A stretch of DNA of 64,000 bases from Wolfiporia cocos (lineage: Eukaryota > Basidiomycota > Agaricomycetes > Polyporales > Phaeolaceae): NCBI GenBank assembly GCA_029448655.1, contig JACCLO010000004.1:4898001-4962000 (forward strand). The letters run 5' to 3'. Of the stretch, positions 30,629 to 43,346 are shown one piece after another. Every line of letters starts with the position of its first letter. Positions within the stretch are counted from its first letter, which is position 1. The translations under genes and the position numbers were made by a program. The notes below the pieces were generated by a model. That model worked only from the letters and a program-made list of their open reading frames with translations. It had not been told where the DNA came from and did no database searches.

Positions 30629-32709
30629 ATGGGGGTCGTTGCTTCAAAAGTGAGCTCTTGCCCAGCTCCTTATGTGCCACCATTCTGAGCCCGACAGCTT
30701 TTGAAACTTTTCTCGAGGATGCGCGGCGATCATGAAGATGGAAATACCGGCTCCAACCCCACCATGGACGAGATGGAAGAGCTGATCAAGAAACAAGAAA
30801 AGCGGGCCAGAGAGGAAGGACAGCGCAGAGCAGCTGCGCAAGCTGAAAGTGATCGCGCGGGCCGAGAGGCTCATGAAGCTGCGGAACGTGCTAGGAAGGA
30901 GCATATCGAAAGGGTTGATGCAGAACGACGCGCTGATGAGGCTAGGAAAGCGCAAGAGCGTCTCGAGGTGGAGGATTTGGAAAGAGAGAAGCTCCTTCGG
31001 CTAGCGGAGCAGGAGCGCGAACGCATCGAGGCAGAGTCACAGCGTCTGCAAGATGAGTACATGACAGCTCTGCAATCCGCGGAACAAATAAGAAGGCATG
31101 CGGAGGAAACGATGAGACTTATGGAGGAAGAAAAGAAAAGGGCGGATGAGGACAGAAGACAAGCTGCAATGGAGAGGGAGCATGCAGAAGAGGAGCGTCG
31201 GAAGGCCGAGGAAGACAAAATGTCTGCGGAAATCTCGCGCAAAGCAGCAGAAGAGGATTCCCAGAGACACAGAGAGGCGCAGGCGAGGGCTGAAGAAGAG
31301 GCCAAAGCGGAAAGAGCGCGTACGGAGCAAATCAGGGAGGAGCTGGAAGGAATGCGCAAAGCGAAGGAGGCGATGGAGAAGGAGTTGCGGGAGGGCATCA
31401 GGCCCGTGAACATACCAACACGCTACGAATTCGACGAGACAAAGAGACAGCTGCAATACCAGGATGGCTTGTTCCACTTCGCTGTCGCTGGCACCTCTGG
31501 CAGCGGCAAGTCGTCGCTCATCAATGCCCTGCGTGGCCTGCACCCAACAGACCCTGGCGCAGCCAGAGTGGGGGTCACTGAAACTACATTACAGACAGTG
31601 CGCTACCCCGATCCCGACCCCGCCAATCCATTCGTATGGTACGACATTCCTGGTTCTGGAACACTCAAAATCCGTGACTGGCAATACTTCAATGAACAAG
31701 GCCTGTATATCTTCGATTGCATTATTGTTCTCTTCGACAATCGCTTCACCGAAACCGACATTGCGATCCTTCGAAACTGCGATCTGTTCAATATCCCTAC
31801 ATATATTGTGCGATCGAAGTCGCACATGCATATCGCTAACGAGGCGAATGACACTGGTAAAACAAAGGACGCAAAAGCCACCGAGATACGTAGGCGGCGC
31901 GCACGCGAAAGCTACATTGGGCAGACACGAGCCAGTATTTCGAAGAACTTGCAGGATGCCGGCCTTCCTGATCAGAGAGTATACCTCATTGAGGCGAGGG
32001 AAACACTATCAGAAATCACCCAATACCGGAATAAGTTGCTTGCGACTCCCAACGAGCAGCAGAGCAACGATGTCGATGTTCCCGATGAATTGATCTCTGA
32101 TGACGGTCACACCGAGCCACGGACAATGCTGGGAAAGGTGACAGATCTGCTCGGAATCGTGAAAGCAGGCGACCTCGGCGAGCTAGACATTCTGGATGAG
32201 CTGGACTTGCTATACGACCTACTATCCGAGGCTCGAACTCGGCGGTCTCAGAAGCGGGAGGAACCGCATGTTCGATTGTTGAACAGTGCTTTAAACAGCA
32301 CGGGCCGGTTCATTTCGAAGACGTACCGTGGTATCAAGGCAATCGTTCCCCATGCAGACAAGTCGGACGACGCGAGCAGGGTGAAATGTAGGTTATGCTG
32401 TTATGCATTGGAAAAGGCACGCAACTGATGCTTGAGTTAGCTCCACCCGAACCTAGGACGCAGCCTTCGCTCGAGCGGAACTCCTCCGATATCCCAGATT
32501 TGTCTGAGCACGACGAGGACCAATCCGAGCCTCAGATGCAGTCTGGGCATAGCACGTCAAAGCCTCGCGTTGAAAACGAGGAGCCTATGTATCAGTCAGG
32601 CTCGTCCCAAGCTCACGATGAGTCTGAACATATCTCAGACTCTGAAACCTGGGAGGATGTTGGCGACAATGCAGATCGCTCCGACACTCTTTCAGAGAGC
32701 ACCTGGTAG
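30629..32709 (+). CDS. IRG-like GTPase J (micro-exon MGVVASK, acidic tail)
   Basis: Exons 30629-30649, 30698-32387 and 32441-32709 join in phase to 659 residues. Exon 1 is MGVVASK, again a seven-codon exon carrying only a myristoylation signal. Exon 2 opens LLKLFSRMRGDHEDG, NTGSNPTMDEMEELIKKQEK, then a coiled coil to about residue 240. P-loop GTSGSGKSS (about 272), GVTETT, DIPGSG, VRSKSHMHI, LPDQRVYLIE. The second intron has donor GTAGGT, a good CTGAT branch point and a TTAG acceptor; without splicing the frame stops at 32428, so splicing is needed to reach the Ser/Glu/Asp-rich tail (SLERNSSDIPDLSEHDED and on, ending SESTW). Sister of G in the duplicated block, with a tail about 55 residues longer. 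Confidence 0.85.
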
Positions 32710-34268
32710 AGATCACTGGATTTCATTAGAATCTGCGTGTGGCCTGGATTTCGTCATCAGTTGTCTGTGTGTCTTCTCTTTTACTACATTCAGGGTGATT
32801 TCAGCGTGCGGACTTTGTCCTTACTTGGTTGCGCTATGATGACGGTGCTGTTGTAATTCCTATGCTTCGTCTTGAATCCCATCCCGATTCGACCATCTGT
32901 GGTTGACAATAGCACTGGGTTCGACTGTTTGTACGACTCGACAAGAAATGTAGGTTCTCGATTGGCGCAACATGCGAACATAAACCGAATCGCACCGATG
33001 TCCCACTGACAATCTGCTTGCGGCGAGGGCCGTCAGCTGATTTTGAGATTCATTATTTTGCGGGTAAACGAGTCATGCCCCACCGCTTCCTCCACCGAGC
33101 CGTGTGTCGCGCCACATCACTTATAAGGCTGCCAACGAACAGGCTCAGGATTAATATTGATCAGTGACTGACAAAGTCGGACGATCGGCCCATTTGCCCG
33201 TGCTCGAGTAGTACAATACTCCAGCACGTCGCACATCAGATGGAACGCGCGACCATCTGCCTCTCGCATCATGTCAAGCGGTGAGCAGAAAGCGGACAAA
33301 ATTGATCAGAAGATCGTACACTCGTATGCGCAACAGGAAGGGGTAGATTATTTTGATATTGAGGCGTCGAAATGACAACAGGACCGGATCACGCATAACA
33401 GTCTCATTGATGCACACAGGGCGTTGATCCGGCATCTCGTACAAATGATGTGAGCTGTCAAATCCTGTGCCATCATACCAATCAAACAAACTACTCGCGC
33501 GCTAACGTTCATGCACCTGGGCCGGCGGCGTCGATCCCATCGAACCCGAAGTCAGTATGGCGGGCGCCACATATATAACTTTATTACGGTTTTCGCCCAT
33601 TTGTCATAACTAGCAGGATGAACTTTTTTGACTGCGAGCCCTCGTACAGTGGAAATTTTCACCGGCTGTCAACATTCAATGTGACGCTGAATAGAACCTG
33701 GCGCGACATGGCTGTGGTGCAATGCCGTATGCAGGATTATTGTTTCCGTCAGCGCTAGGCTGTGGCGTCCCAAGTACACAACGATGTCGACTAGACCATT
33801 CTCTGCCAACAAACCTACGGACAATGCAGAAAGAAGCCAGATACGTGCGGCCACACGTCCTTCCTCATAGAAAGCAAGAAGGGCTAGCGTGCGATCAGAG
33901 TCGCGTGTCGGCGCAGCGAATGGCGGAACGCGTGCCGTCACCCTTCGCCCGAACCTTGTATGCGGCGTGCTACGGGACGCAGACTGACATCGAAGCCGCG
34001 GATGCATGCAACGTGGGGTGCTTCGACACCCACATAAGGGCCAGAATAGCGTTCATCCGCGACACGCGGCGCACAGAATGGACGTCAGACGGGTGCGCGG
34101 GTATTGATAAAGGAGAGCGAGCACGGCACGCCCCCCGTCCGCTACTCGCAAAGCAGGGTACCCGGCACTGAGGTACGCCACAGCGCCTGTCCGCCACCCC
34201 GTGACTGACGCGCAGCCACCCACCCCCAGAGCACCGCCACCGACACCCACTATCACTCACAGCAAGAC
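32710..34268. other. Gap between J and K: upstream region of K
   Basis: About 1.55 kb. The last 400 bp are duplicated sequence shared with the region before H. I see no gene in the rest. Confidence 0.45.
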
Positions 34269-35729
34269 ATGGGCGGCGGCTCTTCGCGCGTAGACCGCGC
34301 ACGCGCGGCGGCCGCAGAGGCGCAGCTCGCGGCGAACAACCGGATCCAGGAGCTCCAGCGGCAGCAGTACGAGGAGCAAGCGCGCGCGACGGAGGCAGAG
34401 CACCAGCGGGAGCTCGCGGAGATGCGCGCGCAGTACGCGGAGACGGAGCGCGCGCGCATGGAGGAGGCGCAGCGCGCGGCGGAGGAGCGCCAGCAGCGCG
34501 CGGAGGAGGGGTATCAACGCATCGCGGAGGAGGCGCGCGCGGCCGCGCAGGAGCGCGCGCGTGCGGACGACGCGCGCCGCGCGGCGGACGAGAGCGTGAA
34601 GGCGGCGGAGGAGCGGAGGGTGCGTGCGGAGGCGCTGCAGCGCGAGGCGGAGGAGCAGAGGAGGAGGGCGGAGGAGGACAAGGAGGCCTCGGAGGAGCAG
34701 AGGAGGAGGGCGGAGGAGGCGAAGAGGAGGGCGGATGAGGAGAGGAGGAAGGCAGAGGAGCAGCAGCGGCTGGCGGAGGAGCAGAGGAGGCAGGCTGAGG
34801 AGCAGAGGAGAGCCGCTGAGGAGCAGCAGCGCAGGGCTGAGGAGGAGAGGAGGCAGGCAGAGGAAGATAAAGCGAGGGCTGACGAGGAAGCAAGGACCGC
34901 CAACGAAGCGAGGGAACGTGCAGAGCAAGAGAAGGAGGAAGCCGATAAGAAGGCAGCGGAAGCGGAAGCGGCGCGCGAAGAGGCGGAAAAGGATCTACGA
35001 GAGGGAAAACGCCCAGTCGTCATCCCCACGCCAGAGGAGATCGCAGAGGTCAAACAGCGGTTGCAATACACGGAAGGCATGTTCCACTTTGCCGTCGCAG
35101 GCGTCTCGGGGAGTGGAAAATCGTCCTTGATCAACGCTCTCCGGGGTATGCGCAACAACGACGGCGGTGCAGCACCCACCGGAGTGACGGAGACCACGAG
35201 CGTCGTCACGCGCTATCCCGACCTCGATCCTAGGAACCCGTTCGTGTGGTACGACGTCCCTGGCGCGGGGACACTCGGGATTCCGGACTGGGTGTACTTC
35301 AACGCGCAAGGGCTGTACATCTTTGACTGCATCATCGTTCTGTTCGACAACCGCTTCACGGAGACGGATATTGCGATCCTGCGCAACTGCGAGCGGTTCA
35401 ACATACCTGCATATATCGTCCGGTCCAAGTCGAATCAGCACATCCGGAACATCCTGACAGACATGGGGTACGACAGCGAGGACGACGACAGCACGACGCG
35501 CCACGCACTCACGGAGACTGCGCGCAGGAAGTACATAGAGGAGACGAGAGCGAGCGTTGCGCGCAACTTGGAGGAGGCGGAGCTGGCACCGCACCGGGTG
35601 TATATCGTCTCGAAGGATACGATGGTCAAAGTCACCAAAGGGAAGAAGGCGAAAGATGCGCTTGACGAGGCAGACTTGATCGAGGACCTCCTGGCCGAGG
35701 CCCTTGCAAGGCGCGACACGGGAGCGTAG
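34269..35729 (+). CDS. IRG-like GTPase K (MGGGSS, EAR coiled coil)
   Basis: Single exon, 486 residues. MGGGSSRVDRARAAAAEAQL starts with a myristoylation-type signal and no hydrophobic patch, resembling D in plan. Residues about 15-245 are Glu/Ala/Arg/Gln heptads. Linker RPVVIPTPEEIAEVKQRL, P-loop GVSGSGKSS (about 276), TGVTETT, DVPGAG, VRSKSNQHI, and LAPHRVYIVSKDTMVKVT, ending ARRDTGA. It is the intact sister of pseudogene H, with nearly identical G domain and flanks. It closes the main array. Confidence 0.88.
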   Translation: MGGGSSRVDRARAAAAEAQLAANNRIQELQRQQYEEQARATEAEHQRELAEMRAQYAETERARMEEAQRAAEERQQRAEEGYQRIAEEARAAAQERARADDARRAADESVKAAEERRVRAEALQREAEEQRRRAEEDKEASEEQRRRAEEAKRRADEERRKAEEQQRLAEEQRRQAEEQRRAAEEQQRRAEEERRQAEEDKARADEEARTANEARERAEQEKEEADKKAAEAEAAREEAEKDLREGKRPVVIPTPEEIAEVKQRLQYTEGMFHFAVAGVSGSGKSSLINALRGMRNNDGGAAPTGVTETTSVVTRYPDLDPRNPFVWYDVPGAGTLGIPDWVYFNAQGLYIFDCIIVLFDNRFTETDIAILRNCERFNIPAYIVRSKSNQHIRNILTDMGYDSEDDDSTTRHALTETARRKYIEETRASVARNLEEAELAPHRVYIVSKDTMVKVTKGKKAKDALDEADLIEDLLAEALARRDTGA

Positions 35730-37330
35730 AGGAAACGGACACACTTTGACTGGTGCTTCATTATGTTTTGAGGGTTCGGATGTGGCCTCCTTCGCCCCGG
35801 TTCCTTCATCATTTTGTGATGCAGGATCGCGGCCGATGTGTATAATAGTCTCATTGTCTCATCTGCAGTCGAGAACGGCCCTTTGGTTGATATCATGGCG
35901 CTCAGCGTGATCAGTGGCTTCTGATGCAATCTCCAGGATGGGGTGCATGGTGCAAGGAACGGCCGAACGCGCGATCCATTGTCTCCAAACCACCGAGCGC
36001 CGGTTCCGCCCCTGCATCTGTGATGAATCGATGGATATTGATCTGAAGATGGCAGTATCGGGCCAGGATCAGAGTGAAGAGCGAAGCTTGCACAAGACAG
36101 AGAAGATCAACGGGATAGCGTACGCCGCAGAGCGATGATGGCGCAGACGCAGGTTCTCAGCGACACTACGCAAGCGCAACGGGAGGAGATGACGACTCGG
36201 TGGCATGCGATGAATAATACAGCGAAATGAGCGCACGCGGCAGACTGTCGGTTGACGAAATAGCCCTTGCCCTTAGGGCGCCCCGCGTGCGTGTGAAGAG
36301 GCCGGACCGCGCTGTGCGGAGACATTTGGAATGGGGCGCCACCAGGCCACCAGCACGCGCGGCGGTCATGAGAATGACTCGTGTGCCACAGCGGGCGTGA
36401 TGCGTCGGCACAGCGCCGGCGGGGCGAATTGGCGAGTGCCCGGCACCGGCGTGCGGGAGAGGTGCGCTGTAGCGCGGCTGCCGAGACTGGTGCTGCGGAT
36501 CAGAGGGCGTTCCTGGAGTTCCCGCTGGCAGCACCGGCGGCGGGACACGGTGGCGGGGTGGGAGCTGGCAGGCGTGCACGCGGGCGGGGCGTCGGACGTG
36601 GGGACGCAGCCGAGGGAGTATCTTGCCGCCAACGCGGCACGAGGATACAGGCAATTGATGGGCGAGGTTCCTGGCCTTCTCGAGGGCGTTATCGACCACA
36701 CGCAAGCGACACGCGTCCCCGCTGGCCACGGTTGATCACCGTCTTATCGCGGCCAGCGTGTCGCACTATCAGTGAAAATCGCCGCCGCCCGCTGTGGCGT
36801 CGCACTGGGCGTTACGTATACGGCCATGTGACCCTGGACGGGCTGCGCCGGTAACGCGGACACAGAACGCTGGCGGCCATTCTGTGGCGATGTGGCGAGA
36901 TGTGGCAGGCGCGCACGAGGACCAGCCGAGGCGTGCCACCTGGCACCGTGGAGGCCACGGCCACAATCTGTGTGGCACTGCGCCCACGCATCACATCACG
37001 TGTGCCCCTGCGCTGGACGCGACAGCAGCAGAGCCTCTGCACCTGCACTCCCCGGGAAAGCTCGGAGTGGCGTGGACATGCCGGAAAAGGCAGTTGATGG
37101 AGAAGATCTAGGCCGTCGATCTGTGGCAATAAATGTCCCACGCCTCGTGAACAACGACCGTCACGACGTTGAAAGGTTTGTTTAACGGCCAACGCCTGTC
37201 CCTAAAAGGCCACTCGCCTATGCCACAGATGCAATCTGCTCCGCCCCCTATAAGAGCCTGCCCTGTTGCACCACGCGCCACCCCCCTCCCCTCCGCTGCC
37301 CTCTGCGTCCTCTAGCCTCCCGCCCGCAGC
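35730..37330. other. 1.6-kb gap; TATA box of the zinc-finger-like gene at its end
   Basis: The first 130 bp are the duplicated 3' flank of K. After 36.2 kb the sequence becomes very GC-rich with overlapping open frames on both strands, none recognisable. A TATAAG box at 37249-37254, 77 bp before the next ATG, is a likely promoter. Confidence 0.45.
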
Positions 37331-38648
37331 ATGCGCGCCATCGCCCCTCCGCCTCGCCTCCCGCCGCCCCATCGCCTCGACCACTTCCCATCGCCGCCCC
37401 GCCCCGCCGACTGCTGCCCGTCGTCGCCACGTCCCGCCGACTCGGATGTCGAGCTCGACTCGGATCCCGTCTCTGATCTGAGCCCCTCCGAGTCCAACTC
37501 TGACTCCGACTCCGACAGCGAGCACGACACCAAGCCGGTCCGCCGCTGGCCCTCCTTCTCCCCGAGCGTGTGGGTGGTCCCGCCACGACGCACGTACGTG
37601 CCCGCTTCCCTTTGTTGTCCGCGCCACTCTAAGCTGCTGCAGCCGGCCCCGCCGCAGCGCGCACGTCCACGACGCGCCGTACGTGCCGCCGCCGCCGCCA
37701 CTCCATCCGCCGCCGCCCGTGGGCCAGCACCACCCGCCGCCACGGGACCACCCGTACCCGCCGTACCTCCACCCGACCCAGGCCGGCGCGCCACCGCCCC
37801 CGCGCGCCGCCAGCCACGCGCACCTGACCGCGCCCGACGACATCCACCACGTTGACGACAAGCACGACGCACACTCGCACGCCACGCAAAAGCACGAAGT
37901 ATACGAGATCATAGACGACAGCGACGGCGAGGACACGCCCATGGACCCGGCCTGCGCCGTGCACCCCGCCGCGGCGCCGTGCGCCCGCCCGCCGCAGCAC
38001 CTCCCCCGCTGGCACCCGTACGTCGTGCACCAGCCCTACTACGCGCGCCCGCCGCTCCCGCCGCCCCCGCGGCTCGCGTCCCAGCGCGCCACGCCGCCCC
38101 CGCCGCCCCCGTCCTCCAAGTCCCCGCGCTCCCGCTCGCGCGCCGCGTCCTCCGCGCAGTCGCGCACCGCGTCGCCCGCGCCCGCGCGCTCGCCGACGCC
38201 GTGCACGTCGCCCCCGCCGCGGCGGCACCACAAGGCGCGCAACATGCAGGTGCACATCTCGACGGACGAGTTCCAGACGATGCTCAAGGCCGCGCTCGAG
38301 ACGCTCCGCTGCCCGCTCGACGGGTGCGACTACGTGCAGGAGCCCCCGCTGCGCTCGCAGGACATGCGCCGCCACCTCGAGTCCCACCGCTCGAACAAGA
38401 ATCGCCAGAAGTGGGTCTGCTGCGGCGTCCCCCGCGAGCACATGGCCGTCTACGGCGTCACCGTGCCGTACAACACTATCACCTTCAAGGGCATTGAGAT
38501 GGTCAACGGCTGCCTCCGCACCTTCTCCCGCCGCGACGCCCTAGTGCGCCACATCAAGACGCAGAACAACCAGTGCCTGGCCGAGGAGGGGTTCTGGCAC
38601 CTGCTGCACGCGCCCGAGCCCCCAGACTCGTCCGCCGGCGCGATGTGA
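37331..38648 (+). CDS. Proline-rich, zinc-finger-like protein of unknown function
   Basis: Two exons (37331-37593 and 37643-38648; 49-nt intron, GTACGT donor, CTGCAG acceptor) give 422 residues. The N terminus is Pro/Ser-rich with an acidic SESNSDSDSDSEHD run. The middle is Pro/His-rich and contains SPRSRSRAASSAQSRTAS. The C-terminal 120 residues are the ordered part: LRCPLDGCDYVQ...DMRRHLESHR is a degenerate C2H2 finger, followed by KWVCCGVP and a region with RTFSRRDALVRHIKTQNNQC resembling another finger with an unusual last ligand. A nuclear DNA-binding role is plausible but not shown. A TATAAG box lies 77 bp upstream of the ATG. Confidence 0.72.
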
Positions 38649-39777
38649 GCGTCGTTACCCCTTCCTCAAGATACCACCTGCTGTGCTTGTGATCACCCAA
38701 CGAGATGTATCCATGGAAAATCCGCTCACCACTTTCGTGTACATGAGTTGTATTTATCCTCAACCCCAACTGCGACGCACAGCCCCCTTCCTCAAAATAC
38801 CTGTCGCCCACATGTTCCTTTGTTCATTTATGTCATATGTGCTCACCGCTCTACTTCATCCATGCCCGCTCGTCTACACTGCAACCTACACGATATTAGA
38901 ACCGTCCGACGGCACTGACGAATGTATCGAATGCAATCCATCCAAGGTTATCACGCTGACCACAGGTCTGGTGCTGCTCGTCGCGTAGCCCACGCGCTTT
39001 GTAGGCAATGTGACAGCCCATGAAGGGTATGTCAATCCCGTAGCAGTCTTCTGGCCTTCTCGTCTTCGAATGATCGTGTCCGATCCCTCCGCAGAAGGAG
39101 CTAGAGGCGCACACAGCCGCACGCACAGCCATTAGATGCGCACAGACGAGATACGAGAGCCCCTTATATGCTCTGGAGGTCGTTCCTCGCGCTGATTTTC
39201 TATATTGAGCCGACAGACGGGCCTAGTTACTGCCTGGAATGTCGCTGCGGGAACAATTGACAGGTGTGATTACCGGACGTTGCTGGCAGATCAGTCGGAC
39301 TGTGATACACGATTTTCGAGCACTCTATGTCGGGGCTCGGGATAGAGTAGGAAGATAACAGTAGGACGCCATTGCTCGCCGGCGCTTACAGTTAGACGCC
39401 TGCTACGGACGGGTGTATGCCAAAGTGTTGCAATGCGAGGACGACTGATGAATCGATGATATGCAGCGATTGGACGTTAAAGAGACGAGCATATGTATTC
39501 TTACATTGCAATGGTTAAAAGAACTTCGCCGGCCAGCGCGCTGCCTTCTGGGTAACCGCCTAGGTTTGATTCAGACTAGCCTTCGATGGAGGACTCCACG
39601 CGTGAAAAATCCGGAGGCATCCCAGTGCGAGCGGACGGCCGCGGGAGTCGGAGCCTCACGCGCGAGCAGGTTTCCTTTTAGGACAGGCGTGACTCGTGCG
39701 CGGAGTCCTTCGGTTCAGCTCTGCTTCTTTACACCGCGACGGCTAGCTGTGAGCAAGAGCGCTGCAGCCGCTTCGAT
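38649..39777. other. Gap before ADE12: no gene seen
   Basis: About 1.1 kb with no convincing gene on either strand. Confidence 0.4.
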
Positions 39778-41599
<1,822 letters not shown>

Positions 41600-41823
41600 C
41601 AGTAGCGCGATAATATTCATAACTCGCTGCCGACCGGCGGCCACACGGCAGGGTTCCCACGCCACAAGTGGTACATAAGGCTGTGTGACAGTGTTTGTGC
41701 AGACTTTGTCACTCTCTCGTCACGACTGTCACTTGGAGGCGGCCCCGCAATCAGGAGGTGAGCGCAAGGCGTAACGGTCACCGACGGAGAAAGTAGAGCA
41801 GCAATAAACGTATTTTCTGTCAT

Positions 41824-43018
41824 ATGGACCCTGCCGCGCACCACCACGACCCATCCCATCAGCCGACAGTGCCCCCGACGCCCTCCTCGTCCCGCAAACG
41901 CTCGCGCGAAAACGAGACCCCCAGCCAGAGGCACAAACGAGAGAAGGCCGCCGAGCGCCAACGCCGCAAACGCGAACGCGACCGCCAGGCAGGCCTGAAC
42001 CTGCAGAACAACATCCTGGCGCTCTCACAGGTCCAGCAGGCGGGTGCACCGCCCATCGAGCAGCAGGCGCCCCTGCCGTCGTCCGTGATCGCGGAGTACA
42101 ACAAGCCTGACGACGCGTCCGCGGAGGAGGCCGCCAAGCGCGACCGTGTCCGCGCCGCCGCGCGAGAGCGGCAGCGCAAGCACCGTGCGCTCGTCAAGGC
42201 ACGCAAGATGCGCGAGCTCGGCATGGACATGGGCAACGAGATCATGCCCGGCATGGAGGACGTCCAGTACCGCATTGGCGCGGACGGCCAGTACCAGCCC
42301 GTCATGCCCCACGAGATGCCGCCACACCCGCCGCCACACCACCCCATGCACGAGCCCCCCTTCCCGCCCGGCCCGCCCCTCGGCGGCCAGACGTTCGCCT
42401 CGACCCTCCTCCTCTCTTTTTCCTGCGCCCCCCTCCTCAAACAGCACCTCCTCCGCACCCTCAACATGACCAACGAGGAGCTCGCCTCGCTCGAGCCCAT
42501 CATCGCCCAGGCGTGGGACCACTGGGACCAGCAGGTAAGTCAGACTGCCGGCCACTGCACCGCCCCACTCTGACGCGCCCCTCCAGCGCCGGATGGCGTA
42601 CGCGCACCATGCCGCGAACGGGCACAAGGCGCCCGACGGGAGCACCGTGCAGCAGGACCCGAACGCGCCGCCGTACCCGCCCCCGCCGCTCAACTACGTG
42701 CACGACCCCTCGCAGGGGCCCCCGAACGACTTCCGTGCGCGCTTCCACCGTCCTCTCGTCGCGCCTTCACCCTTTCGCTCAGCCATTGTCGGTGCAGACT
42801 CGCAGCAGCAGCCCCCGCCGCCCGCGTCCGGTTCCGCAGCCCCCGGCCCGTCTGGAGAGGGCATGGACCCCCACCTCGCGACCGCCCCCGGTCCAGGCCC
42901 CGGCCCTGGCGAGCCCCCGCGTCCATCTCTGCTCGCGACTGTTGCCGGGATCGATCCCCAGCTCGGCCAGGCGCGAGACGAGGCGGCGGGTGTGGCGGGG
43001 AAGCTGGAGAGGGCATAG
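41824..43018 (+). CDS. Basic-region, proline-rich protein of unknown function
   Basis: Two exons (41824-42534, 42587-43018; 52-nt intron) give 380 residues. Residues about 20-60 are strongly basic (RKRSRENETPSQRHKREKAA, ERQRRKRERDRQ), resembling a bZIP basic region or nuclear localisation signal, and LNLQNNILALSQVQQ follows with loosely spaced leucines. A second basic stretch lies near residue 105 (RVRAAARERQRKHRALVKAR). Later comes NMTNEELASLEPIIAQAWDH, and the C-terminal third is Pro/Gly/Gln-rich. I do not recognise a named family; a nuclear regulator is plausible. It is read in the same direction as ADE12, 224 bp downstream. Confidence 0.7.
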
Positions 43019-43346
43019 GCCCTGTGTGGGTGCCTTCTTGACATGATGCCTTCTGTGTATATCCCGTCCGTAGTTCAGTGGACGTCGCCTAATCCCTCGC
43101 TCTTCTCCTGTATTCTCTCATGTAATGTATGGGCATGTGTGCCATGGGTCACCCGGCGTGCAGTGTGCAAGGACTGACGACTTTTCAATTTCCATCGCTC
43201 ACCTATATGACAGCGGACGCGAATACATTTATTAAAAACCAGAGAGAACGTGAGGTGTGCGTTGCAGCATTGAGATCATATTAATACTGCGCAATACGAC
43301 AGCTACAGCACAACACAGCGATGTAGATCAAAAAAAGCAGGATGCA
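43019..43346. other. Convergent 3' gap
   Basis: The 330 bp hold the 3' ends of two convergent genes; nothing else seen. Confidence 0.45.

Noticed and set aside
36331..36854. Overlapping GC-rich open frames on both strands
   Set aside because: High GC content removes stop codons by chance; no homology, no splice logic and no agreement between frames.
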